The notes: generated from the sequence alone by a model not told the origin. Shown: positions 1 to 5,597, numbered from the stretch's first letter. The stretch is DNA of 7,239 nt from an uncultured Collinsella sp. (GCA_900545905.1 URBA01000072.1:1-7239), one strand, 5' to 3'. Numbers and translations: made by a program.

Positions 1-440
1 GTCGTGCACTGGCTAAACAGCGCAGGAATGATCGTCTTAAACGTCTGCGGCAGAATGATGTAGCGCATGGTGGCAAAGAAGCCAAAGCCCTGGCTCTGCG
101 CTGCCTCAAACTGGCCGCGCGGAATCGAGTTGAGACCGCCACGCACAATCTCGGCCATAACAGCGCTGGTAAACAGCGTAAAGGCGATGGTCGAAATCAC
201 AATGTCCAAACCCTGCACCGTAAAGTAGATAAACAGGATCCACAGCAGGTTTGGCGTGCAGCGGAACAGCTCGATATAGGCGCTCACCAAAATACGGAAC
301 GGGCGGGGCGCATAGCTCTTAACGAGCGCCAGCACCGTGCCAAAGATGAGCGAGAAAAAGATCGACAGCGCCGAGATCTCGATTGTCTTAACAAAGCCGC
401 CCCAGATGTAGAGCAGGTTGGTCGCGTTGAAGATTTCCAT
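1..440 (-). CDS. Polar amino acid ABC transporter permease, second subunit (3' part cut off by the window)
   Basis: This is an inner-membrane subunit of a HisMQ-type amino acid importer, probably paired with the permease just upstream. Only the first 146 codons are present; the family is usually about 215-250 residues, so the C-terminal third is missing. The translation begins MEIFNATNLLYIWGGF and has hydrophobic segments at about 20-40, 63-83 and 85-100. The cytoplasmic EAA loop that docks on the ATPase lies at residues 112-131, with EAAQSQG at its start and ILP at its end. The ATG at 440 is chosen because AGGAGG sits 8 nt upstream, inside the last codons of the preceding gene, only 3 bp after whose stop codon this gene begins. 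Translational coupling is therefore likely. Family assignment is firm; the substrate (glutamate or glutamine likely) is inferred from the operon. Confidence 0.93.
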   Translation of the reverse strand, partial: MEIFNATNLLYIWGGFVKTIEISALSIFFSLIFGTVLALVKSYAPRPFRILVSAYIELFRCTPNLLWILFIYFTVQGLDIVISTIAFTLFTSAVMAEIVRGGLNSIPRGQFEAAQSQGFGFFATMRYIILPQTFKTIIPALFSQCT

Positions 441-443
441 GCG

Positions 444-1190
444 CTAGGCCTCCTCTACGTTGTCGAGCCCCAGCTCGGCCAGGCTCACGCCGCGCGGACG
501 CTCCTTGGAGCGGCGCTCGAGCCACTGCACCAGCATGGCGAGCGGAAAGCAGATGATGAAGTACATAAGGCAGCAGACGATGTACCCCTGCAGGTAACCG
601 TACAGACTCACGAAGTTGTCGGAACGGTACATAAGGTCGCCGCCGGCCACAAGCGCCAGCACCGACGTATTCTTGACCAGGTTGAGCGCCTGGTTACACA
701 GCGGCGGAAGAATGATTTTGAATGTCTGGGGCAGCACGATGTACCAGTACGCCTGCGCACGGGTGAAGCCCTGGCTCTGGGCCGCCTCCATCTGACCGCG
801 CGGAACCGCCTCGATACCAGTGCGGATGACCTCCGAGATGTAGGCCGCGTGATACAGACCCACGCCCAAGAAGCCCAGCACGAACGGCGCGATACGCACC
901 GGCTGGTCGGCACCGGTTATGGCCTGCAAAAACTGTGGACCGGCCATGTACATAAAGAGCACCTGCACGGGCAACGGGGTGTTCTGGTAAAACTCCACGT
1001 ACACGCGGCTTATGGCGCGCAGCACGCGTGAACGAGTGGTTGAGAACACGCCCAGCAGCGTGCCCAGCACCAGCGACAGCAGCAGACCGGCAACGACCAC
1101 CTGTAGCGTCACGCCAAAGCCCTCCCAGAAGGGCCCCATGTTTTGAAATGTCGTCGACCAACGGTCGGCGTCAAATAATCCTTCGAGCAT
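444..1190 (-). CDS. Polar amino acid ABC transporter permease, first subunit
   Basis: This 248-residue integral membrane protein should form half of the translocation channel of an amino acid importer. Hydrophobic segments are visible at about 26-50, 72-92, 102-122, 160-182 and 202-223, the usual five-helix HisMQ layout. The EAA loop spans residues 135-154 (EAAQSQGF at its start, IVLP at its end) and is very like that of the neighbouring permease, so the two are paralogues that probably form a heterodimer. The ATG at 1190 is chosen because AAGGAAGG lies about 7 nt upstream. The longer reading from 1223 would overlap the binding-protein gene and has no ribosome site. The gap from the binding-protein stop is 25 bp and the next permease starts 3 bp after this stop. 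The position third in an ATPase, binding protein, permease, permease operon resembles gluC of gluABCD. Substrate specificity cannot be read from this subunit. Confidence 0.94.
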   Translation of the reverse strand: MLEGLFDADRWSTTFQNMGPFWEGFGVTLQVVVAGLLLSLVLGTLLGVFSTTRSRVLRAISRVYVEFYQNTPLPVQVLFMYMAGPQFLQAITGADQPVRIAPFVLGFLGVGLYHAAYISEVIRTGIEAVPRGQMEAAQSQGFTRAQAYWYIVLPQTFKIILPPLCNQALNLVKNTSVLALVAGGDLMYRSDNFVSLYGYLQGYIVCCLMYFIICFPLAMLVQWLERRSKERPRGVSLAELGLDNVEEA

Positions 1191-1215
1191 TCGATTCCTT
1201 CCTTGGACGATGCGC

Positions 1216-2091
1216 CTATACAAGACCCCAGGTCTTGACCTCTTGGTCGAGCCAGCCGTCGGCCAGGCGATCGCAAATCACCTGATCGACCACGGCCGAA
1301 AGGTCGCAGCCCTTCTTGGTCGCCACGCCGTAGCCCTGCTCGCCAAACTTGACCTCGGGCTGCAGCAGCTCAACGGTCTCGTTCATGTAACCGGCCAGCG
1401 TGGAGCGGTCCATGGCAAAGACATCGATATTGCCGGCGTCGAGCGAACTCTTGATGATGGGGTAGCCGCTAAAGGCCCTAAACTCGGGCTTGCAGCTAAA
1501 GCCGTTGTCCTTGATCATCTGCTCGATCAGGCCCTGCGTGGTAGCACCCTGGCTCACGCCGATGACCTTGCCGTCCAGGTCCTCAATCGAGGTAAAGCCC
1601 GAACGCTTCTTGACCATGAGTCCCACGTAGTCGGTGCGGTACGGCGTCGAGAAATCCCAGCTCTTCTTGCGCTCGTCGGTGATGGTGTAGGTCGCCGCGA
1701 CCACGTCAAGTTGGCCGTTATCGATCAGCGGACCGCGCGTCTTGGGCGTTACGTCGGCAAACTCGACAAGCTCCTGGGCGCGGGCCTCCTTGTAACTCAC
1801 GCCAAAGACGGCAGCAGCGATCTGGTAGCACAAATCAACTTCCATGCCCTCAAAGCGGCCCTTGGCGGTGTCGTAATAGCCATAGCCGGGAACGTCCTTC
1901 TTAACGCCGGCATTCAGATGGCCGCGCGACTTAATGGCCGCAAGCTTGGACCCCTTGTCGGAGCCCTCGCCGCTGGTGGAGTTGCCGCAACCGGCAAGCG
2001 CGGTCCCCGTCAGCGCAAGCATGCCGGCGCCCGCCAGCTGCAAAAAGTGACGGCGCGACACGGCCGCCCTCGTCATATCCGTCATGTCCAT
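1216..2091 (-). CDS. Amino acid ABC transporter substrate-binding lipoprotein (SBP family 3) with a Tat-like signal
   Basis: This extracytoplasmic receptor of the importer has 291 residues. Residues 12-17 read SRRHFL, a twin-arginine motif, followed by a hydrophobic stretch and the lipobox LAGC with Cys35. The protein is thus predicted to be a lipid-anchored, possibly Tat-exported lipoprotein. The mature part starts with a short Ser/Gly/Asp-rich linker and then shows family-3 landmarks: GMEVDL (82-87), TRGPL (118-122) with the Arg expected to contact the ligand carboxylate, TYTITDER and WDFSTPY (134-151), and GVSQGATT (178-185). These match glutamate/glutamine/aspartate-type receptors; the exact ligand is inference. 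ATG 2091 is preferred because AGGTG lies 6 nt upstream. GTG 2094 is an in-frame alternative, and ATGs at 2085 and 2076 are also possible. The gene begins 8 bp after the ATPase stop, so the two are co-transcribed. Confidence 0.94.
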   Translation of the reverse strand: MDMTDMTRAAVSRRHFLQLAGAGMLALTGTALAGCGNSTSGEGSDKGSKLAAIKSRGHLNAGVKKDVPGYGYYDTAKGRFEGMEVDLCYQIAAAVFGVSYKEARAQELVEFADVTPKTRGPLIDNGQLDVVAATYTITDERKKSWDFSTPYRTDYVGLMVKKRSGFTSIEDLDGKVIGVSQGATTQGLIEQMIKDNGFSCKPEFRAFSGYPIIKSSLDAGNIDVFAMDRSTLAGYMNETVELLQPEVKFGEQGYGVATKKGCDLSAVVDQVICDRLADGWLDQEVKTWGLV

Positions 2092-2099
2092 CACCGCAC

Positions 2100-2831
2100 C
2101 TAGTGCAGAATCTTGGACAGGAACTCGCGGCAGCGCGGGTTCTCGGGGTTATCGAAGAAGTGCTCGGGCGTGCCCTCCTCCAGGATGCGGCCGTCCTCCA
2201 TAAAGATGACGCGGTCGGCCACCTGGCGCGCAAAGCCCATCTCGTGCGTCACGCAGATCATGGTGATGTCCTCCTGCGCGAGCTCAATCATAACGTCCAG
2301 AACCTCCTGGACCATCTCGGGGTCGAGCGCCGAGGTCGGCTCGTCAAACAGGATGATGGGCTGCTTGGTGCACAGGGCACGGGCGATGGCGATGCGCTGC
2401 TGCTGACCGCCCGAGAGATTCTGCGGATACTCGCCGGCCTTATGCGCCATCCCAACACGCTTGAGCGCGGCAACAGCGATCTCGGTCGCCTCCTCCTTGC
2501 TCTTCTTTTGAAGCTTGATGGGCGCGAGCGTCAGGTTGCCGAGCACCGTCATGTTGGGATACAGGTTGAACTGCTGAAACACCATGGAACTATACTTGCG
2601 AGCCATCTCCAGGTGATTCTTTTTGGTGAGCGGCGTACCGTCGATGACGACCTCGCCCGACGTGGGCTCCTCCAGATAATCGACGCAACGGATGAGCGTC
2701 GACTTACCCGAACCGGAAGGCCCGATCATTACGAGCTTCTCGCCGCGCTTGACGGTGAGATTGATATCTTTGAGCACATGCAGGTCGCCAAAGTACTTGT
2801 TGAGATGCTTGATCTCGATCATGTCTGCCAT
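2100..2831 (-). CDS. Polar amino acid ABC transporter ATP-binding protein (GlnQ/GluA type)
   Basis: This cytoplasmic ATPase powers the importer. It has 243 residues, the usual length for the family. All motifs are intact: Walker A GPSGSGKST at 37-45, Q-loop Gln at 86-87 (VFQQF), signature LSGGQQQR at 139-146, Walker B IILFDEP at 159-165 with catalytic Glu164, D-loop SALD at 167-170 and switch His196. The sequence around the Q-loop (FNLYPNMTVLGNL) is typical of the GlnQ/HisP/GluA group. ATG 2831 has a good ribosome site (AAGGGA, about 6 nt upstream). It is the first gene of the importer operon, with a candidate promoter about 36 bp upstream of the start codon. The gene order matches gluABCD of corynebacteria, which supports glutamate or glutamine uptake but does not prove it. 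Confidence 0.96.
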   Translation of the reverse strand: MADMIEIKHLNKYFGDLHVLKDINLTVKRGEKLVMIGPSGSGKSTLIRCVDYLEEPTSGEVVIDGTPLTKKNHLEMARKYSSMVFQQFNLYPNMTVLGNLTLAPIKLQKKSKEEATEIAVAALKRVGMAHKAGEYPQNLSGGQQQRIAIARALCTKQPIILFDEPTSALDPEMVQEVLDVMIELAQEDITMICVTHEMGFARQVADRVIFMEDGRILEEGTPEHFFDNPENPRCREFLSKILH

Positions 2832-2866
2832 GAATGTCCCTTCCCTGCGTTTACACGAGTTGAACT

Positions 2867-2872
2867 ATTGTA
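2867..2872 (-). promoter_or_regulatory. Candidate -10 box of the amino acid importer operon
   Basis: The minus strand reads TACAAT here, one base from the sigma-70-type consensus TATAAT. It lies 35 bp upstream of the ATPase start codon, which would give a leader of about 25-30 nt that includes the AAGGGA ribosome site. No good -35 hexamer is seen at 16-18 bp, so the promoter would be weak or dependent on an activator. The call rests on sequence only. Confidence 0.4.
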
Positions 2873-2924
2873 CGGAAAGAACCGCGTTTCCGCAGCCCAC
2901 ACTACATTCCCGTAAAGAACCCGC
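2873..2924 (-). promoter_or_regulatory. Paired direct repeats upstream of the importer promoter (candidate operator)
   Basis: On the minus strand the block GCGGTTCTTTCCG (2885 to 2873) abuts the candidate -10 box. A near copy, GCGGGTTCTTTACG (2924 to 2911), lies 38-39 bp upstream, close to four helical turns. The proximal copy also contains one arm of a 6-bp inverted repeat, CGGAAA-N8-TTTCCG (2873-2892). Placement over the spacer/-35 region and upstream of it would suit a transcription factor that controls amino acid uptake. The regulator is unknown and chance similarity is possible. Confidence 0.3.
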
Positions 2925-2936
2925 AACCTTTCACCC

Positions 2937-3005
2937 ACTCATTGGGGACAGACTTAAATGAGTGCCCGCTCATGGGGTACTCATTTAAGTCTGTCCCCAA
3001 TGAGT
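2937..3005. repeat. Perfect 27-bp inverted repeat with a GGGGACAG core (REP-like element)
   Basis: The arms at 2937-2963 and 2979-3005 are exact reverse complements over 27 bases, separated by a 15-base spacer. Each arm carries GGGGACAGACTTAAATGAGT or its complement. There is no run of T after the hairpin on either strand, so it is not an intrinsic terminator; the real terminator of the YqeY-like gene lies next to it at 3033-3064. The element sits between that terminator and the importer promoter, so it should lie outside both mature transcripts. The GGGGACA core recurs at 4886-4967. I infer a dispersed palindromic element of the kind mobilised by REP-associated Y1 transposases; no such transposase is in the window. 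Confidence 0.75.
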
Positions 3006-3032
3006 AGCGGGGGACGCCCTTCATCGCCCAGC

Positions 3033-3064
3033 AAAAAGGGGCGCGACCACGTGGTCGTGCCCCT
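3033..3064 (-). terminator. Intrinsic terminator after the foldase / YqeY-like unit
   Basis: The minus strand forms a stem running from 3064 to 3037. It has a 6-bp outer GC-rich part (AGGGGC with GCCCCT), one mismatch, then CGACC with GGTCG around the loop ACGT. It is followed directly by a run of T (3037-3033). It starts 27 nt after the stop codon of the YqeY-like gene. This is a textbook Rho-independent terminator. Confidence 0.85.
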
Positions 3065-3091
3065 CACTATCAGCTGTTTGTCGATTGCACC

Positions 3092-3535
3092 TTACGCTAA
3101 TTTGCCGCCGACAATCTTTGCTGCCGCAGGCTTGTCGAAGTTGCCGCCGGTGGCCTTGCCGAGTGCCCCCATGACCTGGCCCATCTGCTTCTTGGAGGTC
3201 GCACCCAGCTCGGCGATAACCTGCTCGATCAGAGCCTCGAGCTCCTCGCCCGAAACCTGCGCGGGCAGCAGGCTCTCCAGAATCTTAACCTGCTCGGTCA
3301 GGTTGTCGGTACGCTCCTGGTCGGTGCCGGCCTTGATGGACATCTCCAGCGTCTCGCTCGTCTGCTTGATCAGACGCTTGATCATGCTGTTGACGTCTTC
3401 CTCGGTCACATCGCGGCGCTCGTTAACCTCGATATTCTTCACCTCGGCCTTGACCTGGCGAATGATAGACAGGCGAACCTTGTCCTTGGCCTTCATGGCC
3501 GCGATCATTTCCTTCTGCAGCTCTTCGTTGGTCAT
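3092..3535 (-). CDS. yqeY: GatB/YqeY domain-containing protein
   Basis: This is a stand-alone YqeY-type protein of 147 residues, the normal length. The domain is related to the tRNA-binding tail of the GatB subunit of Glu-tRNA(Gln) amidotransferase, but the cellular role of the free-standing form is not well established. Family features seen are the N-terminal helix with AMKAKDKVRLSIIRQ (14-28), EVKNIEV, the KRLIKQTSETLEMS segment, the LLPAQVS turn (about 89-95), and the C-terminal MGQVMGALGKATGG block with the final KIVGGKLA. The ATG at 3535 is chosen because AGAGAGG lies 8 nt upstream; a TTG at 3541 would be only 2 nt from that site. It follows the foldase gene by 54 bp and has a strong terminator after it, so the two form one unit. 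Confidence 0.92.
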   Translation of the reverse strand: MTNEELQKEMIAAMKAKDKVRLSIIRQVKAEVKNIEVNERRDVTEEDVNSMIKRLIKQTSETLEMSIKAGTDQERTDNLTEQVKILESLLPAQVSGEELEALIEQVIAELGATSKKQMGQVMGALGKATGGNFDKPAAAKIVGGKLA

Positions 3536-3558
3536 CTGCAAATCCTCTCTAATAGCGT

Positions 3559-3584
3559 GGGCGGCACTCGAGCGAGCGCCGCCC
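3559..3584 (-). other. Hairpin in the gap between the foldase and YqeY-like genes
   Basis: The arms GGGCGGC (3559-3565) and GCCGCCC (3578-3584) pair perfectly; after one mismatch, three more pairs close on a 4-base loop. On the minus strand it begins 6 nt after the foldase stop and ends 8 nt before the AGAGAGG ribosome site of the next gene. It has no T run, so full termination is unlikely. It may stabilise the upstream message or reduce read-through; that role is inference. Confidence 0.5.
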
Positions 3585-3589
3585 CATGA

Positions 3590-4810
3590 TTACTCAGTCG
3601 TCGACGAATCGTCGGTCGAGCTCTTGGTGACGCCCTTCAGGCTGACGTTGTACGGCACGTCCTTGGGCATGGGGTTAACGGTGATGTCGGCATCCTTCTT
3701 GTACTGCTCTAGCCACTCGCTGTACGCGGTGCTGGCCGCTTGCGTCTTCACCACGTTGGAGACGTACTTTTTGATGTCCTTGGGCACCTGGTTGATGTCA
3801 TCAACCTGATTATCGACATGGAAGTAGTCGGTGCACTTGATGATGTGGTAGCCATAGGTCGACTCGACGACTTCGCTCACGTCGCCCTTGTTGAGTCCCT
3901 CGAGCGCCGTCTGGTAGCTGTCGACAAAGGTGGTGAGCTTATCCCAGCCCACATCGCCCTTCTTCTCCTTGGAACCGGTGTCCTCGGAGTACTGCTCAAC
4001 GGCGTCCTCAAAGCTCAGCTCACCGGAGTTGATCTTGTCCAGGCACTCCTGCGCCTTGGCCTTGGCGGCAGCCTTGTCCTCGTCGGAAGCGTCGGAATCA
4101 ACCTTGATCAGGATGTTCGACGAGCGGCGGGCGTCGTTGTAGCTGGACAGGTTTTCGTTGATGTAATCGACAATCTCGCTGTCCTTGGGCTTGCTCGTGG
4201 GCGCGACGGCATCCTTGAGTTTCTGTTGCGCCAGACTCTCCTTGAGCGAGTCCTTGTAGGTGTCCTCGGTATAGCCATAGGTCTTGAGGGTCTTCTTAAA
4301 GGCCTTAGCACCGCCCGCGCTCTTGCACGCATCCTTCCAAGCCTTCTCGACCTCCTCATCCGACACCGTCACGCCGTTCTCCTTCTGTGCCTGTTGAAGC
4401 AGAATCTGCTGCGTGTAGGAGTCGATGAGTTGCTTGCGGTACTTCTTGGGCGTGAAGTCGTTGTCAACCAGATACTGCGCCCAATCCTCATCCTTGGTGT
4501 AGCCGTAGGACGTGCGCATGCTCATGATCTGCTTGGTCACGGTGTCCTCGGTGAGGTTGGTGCCGTTGATAGTTGCAGCAACACCGCCGGTCAGCTTGTA
4601 GCCCGAGGTGTCCTCGGCCTGCGACATAAGGCCGGAGCACGCCATCGCCGAGACGGAAAGCAGCATCGCCAGCACGCCGATGACCACCAGAACGATCTTG
4701 ACGGTCTTAGACACGTACGTCTTGCGCTGCTTCTTGCGAGAGCTGGAGGCAGCGCGGGCCTGCTGCTCGGACGTCGGCGCGGCCTCGGAGTTCTTTTTCT
4801 TATTTGCCAT
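3590..4810 (-). CDS. Membrane-anchored parvulin-type peptidyl-prolyl isomerase (PrsA/SurA-like foldase)
   Basis: This is a predicted extracytoplasmic folding factor of 406 residues. A basic, Ser/Ala-rich cytoplasmic tail (1-35) precedes a hydrophobic segment at about 36-58. Cys58 ends that segment, but the preceding AMA is a poor lipobox, so a signal anchor is likelier than a lipoprotein. Residues 75-220 look like a SurA-type N-terminal helical domain. The parvulin domain spans about 228-330, with ILIK (233-236), FEDAVEQYSED (267-277), GDVGW (285-289), GLNKGDVSEVV (305-315) and GYHII (320-324). The His normally found in the first strand (SHILI) is Asn232 here; His322 is present. The tail is Ser/Thr/Asp-rich. 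ATG 4810 is chosen because AAAGG lies about 8 nt upstream; an in-frame start at 4909 has no support. It is first in a unit with the YqeY-like gene. A chaperone-only role is possible. Confidence 0.88.
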   Translation of the reverse strand: MANKKKNSEAAPTSEQQARAASSSRKKQRKTYVSKTVKIVLVVIGVLAMLLSVSAMACSGLMSQAEDTSGYKLTGGVAATINGTNLTEDTVTKQIMSMRTSYGYTKDEDWAQYLVDNDFTPKKYRKQLIDSYTQQILLQQAQKENGVTVSDEEVEKAWKDACKSAGGAKAFKKTLKTYGYTEDTYKDSLKESLAQQKLKDAVAPTSKPKDSEIVDYINENLSSYNDARRSSNILIKVDSDASDEDKAAAKAKAQECLDKINSGELSFEDAVEQYSEDTGSKEKKGDVGWDKLTTFVDSYQTALEGLNKGDVSEVVESTYGYHIIKCTDYFHVDNQVDDINQVPKDIKKYVSNVVKTQAASTAYSEWLEQYKKDADITVNPMPKDVPYNVSLKGVTKSSTDDSSTTE

Positions 4811-4885
4811 AGTTGGCCTTTCGCATAACGAATCGAACAAACGCCATTGTGTCACAACGCGGACCCCGCGGCACACCTGGCACAT

Positions 4886-4967
4886 GGGGGACAAGTTAAT
4901 CTGCACCATTTTGGTGCAAAGGGGACAGCTCTGGCAGCCGGCAGTTAGGGACAGTCCCCAAGTGCCG
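4886..4967. repeat. Cluster of GGGGACA units with palindromes (REP-like elements)
   Basis: Three spaced copies of a GGGACA core on the plus strand begin at 4887, 4922 and 4948. Between the first two lies a 7-bp stem (TGCACCA at 4902-4908 with TGGTGCA at 4912-4918, loop TTT). The last copy sits in an imperfect palindrome at 4939-4967 centred on GGGACAGTCCC, with 13 of 14 arm positions pairing at 4939-4967 except two mismatches, the bulge-like pattern typical of REP sequences. It fills most of the gap between the EIIA stop and the foldase start (4811-4980). No T run follows on either strand. No convincing foldase promoter was found in the remaining 75 bp, although one must be there or within the repeat. 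Assignment to the REP class is inference from form. Confidence 0.6.
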
Positions 4968-4980
4968 ACTCAGCCCCACC

Positions 4981-5445
4981 TTAGAAGTGACGGCGGATGG
5001 CGTCGACCATGCCCTGGGACGTGGTCTGGCCGAGCACGTCGGCTGCGGCATCGGCATCCATAAAGATGTTCATGAGCGCCTGTAGGGCCTCGACCTGGCC
5101 GCCTGGCTCGGCGATGCCCAGATTGATGACGATCTGCGCCGGCACCGGAGCGCCCATGCCAGCCATAGCGTTAAATGTCACGGGCGCGGCGGGCTTCACC
5201 ACCGCGATATAGGGCTTGGCCACAAACCCCGGATCGGTATGCGGAATGGCAATGCTTGCCGCCGGCATGGCAAGACCCGTGGGATAGGCATCCTCGCGCG
5301 TGCGAACGGCGTCGAGCCAACCGTCGGCAATGTAGCCACGTGGTGCAAGCTCGCCCTCGAGCCGCGCAAACACCTCATCCGGCGTCGCGCACTCCCAATC
5401 AAAAAACACCAGCTCAGGCGTAAACAGCGCTTCGTTATCCGCCAT
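4981..5445 (-). CDS. PTS EIIA component, galactitol/fructose type (orphan)
   Basis: This 154-residue protein is a complete EIIA domain of the mannitol/fructose superfamily (EIIA type 2), closest in pattern to the galactitol EIIA, GatA. In sugar transport such proteins take phosphate from HPr and pass it to EIIB. Seen here are YPTGL (54-58), AIPH with the phospho-acceptor His69, PVTF (88-91), a VINLGIAEP strand (106-114), and the helix with QVEALQALMNIF (117-128). The ATG at 5445 has AGAGAGGTG ahead of it, 6 nt before the start. No EIIB, EIIC, regulator or sugar enzyme lies next to it, so it either serves a PTS encoded elsewhere or has a regulatory task. It is flanked by palindromic repeats on both sides. 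Family call is firm; the sugar is unknown. Confidence 0.9.
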   Translation of the reverse strand: MADNEALFTPELVFFDWECATPDEVFARLEGELAPRGYIADGWLDAVRTREDAYPTGLAMPAASIAIPHTDPGFVAKPYIAVVKPAAPVTFNAMAGMGAPVPAQIVINLGIAEPGGQVEALQALMNIFMDADAAADVLGQTTSQGMVDAIRRHF

Positions 5446-5463
5446 GCGCTCACCTCTCTCATC

Positions 5464-5519
5464 TAGTCACCTGCGACGTTCTTGAATGACCAGTCGTTAA
5501 AGAACGTCGCAGGTGACTA
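5464..5519. repeat. Perfect 20-bp inverted repeat upstream of the EIIA gene
   Basis: The arms at 5464-5483 and 5500-5519 are exact reverse complements over 20 bases (TAGTCACCTGCGACGTTCTT on the left), separated by 16 bases that can pair a little further. The element lies between the purN terminator and the EIIA ribosome site. On the minus strand no T run follows, so it is not a terminator; that function belongs to the adjacent hairpin at 5522-5567. Its sequence differs from the GGGGACA elements. On the minus strand it is preceded by G to give GTAG at its 5' edge. If the EIIA transcript starts upstream of or inside it, it would form a strong 5' hairpin. It could be a second REP family or an operator. 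Confidence 0.7.
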
Positions 5520-5521
5520 CC

Positions 5522-5567
5522 CAAAACAAAGGGTGGCCACGTGCGCCTTGGCGCCAATGACCACCCT
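5522..5567 (-). terminator. Intrinsic terminator of the purMN unit
   Basis: On the minus strand AGGGTGGTCA (5567 to 5558) pairs with TGGCCACCCT (5539 to 5530), with one G-U pair. Inside is a nested 5-bp stem, GCGCC with GGCGC (5543-5554). The U-rich tail TTTGTTTTGG follows from 5530 to 5521. It starts 30 nt after the purN stop codon. This is a convincing Rho-independent terminator and separates purN from the EIIA gene. Confidence 0.85.
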
Positions 5568-5597
5568 GACTACTCGGCTAAATTGTACTGTGCACCG

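Noticed and set aside
86..820. Possible recent gene duplication between the two permeases, suggested by similar DNA around their EAA loops (near 86-125 and 769-808)
   Set aside because: Similarity fades outside the functional loop, which fits old paralogues under shared constraint rather than recent duplication.
1210..2915. Two long plus-strand open frames (1210-2103 and 2103-2915) opposite the binding-protein and ATPase genes
   Set aside because: Both mirror strongly conserved genes codon for codon and have no motif of their own; they are high-GC shadows.
2937..3005. The 27-bp inverted repeat as a transcription terminator
   Set aside because: No T run follows the hairpin on either strand, and the true terminator of the upstream gene lies next to it at 3033-3064.
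2958..3809. 283-codon plus-strand open frame starting inside the inverted repeat
   Set aside because: It crosses the palindrome, a terminator and the antisense of two genes. Its Ser/Leu-rich composition is an artefact of the opposite strand.
3740..4828. 362-codon plus-strand open frame opposite the foldase gene
   Set aside because: Its translation is rich in Val, Leu, Arg and His without family motifs, as expected from the complement of a high-GC gene. The minus-strand frame has clear parvulin motifs and a ribosome site.
4811..4909. In-frame upstream extension of the foldase by 33 residues
   Set aside because: The extension runs into the repeat cluster, has no ribosome site, and would put a non-signal-like sequence ahead of the basic tail. 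ATG 4810 has AAAGG correctly placed.
4902..4918. 7-bp hairpin with TTT loop as an intrinsic terminator of the EIIA gene
   Set aside because: It is followed on the minus strand by GATTAAC rather than a T run, and the stem is A/T-mixed and short. It is better read as part of the repeat cluster.
4886..4967. CRISPR-like array
   Set aside because: The repeated core is only 6-8 bases and the units differ in flanks and spacing; there are no regular repeats or spacers and no cas genes.
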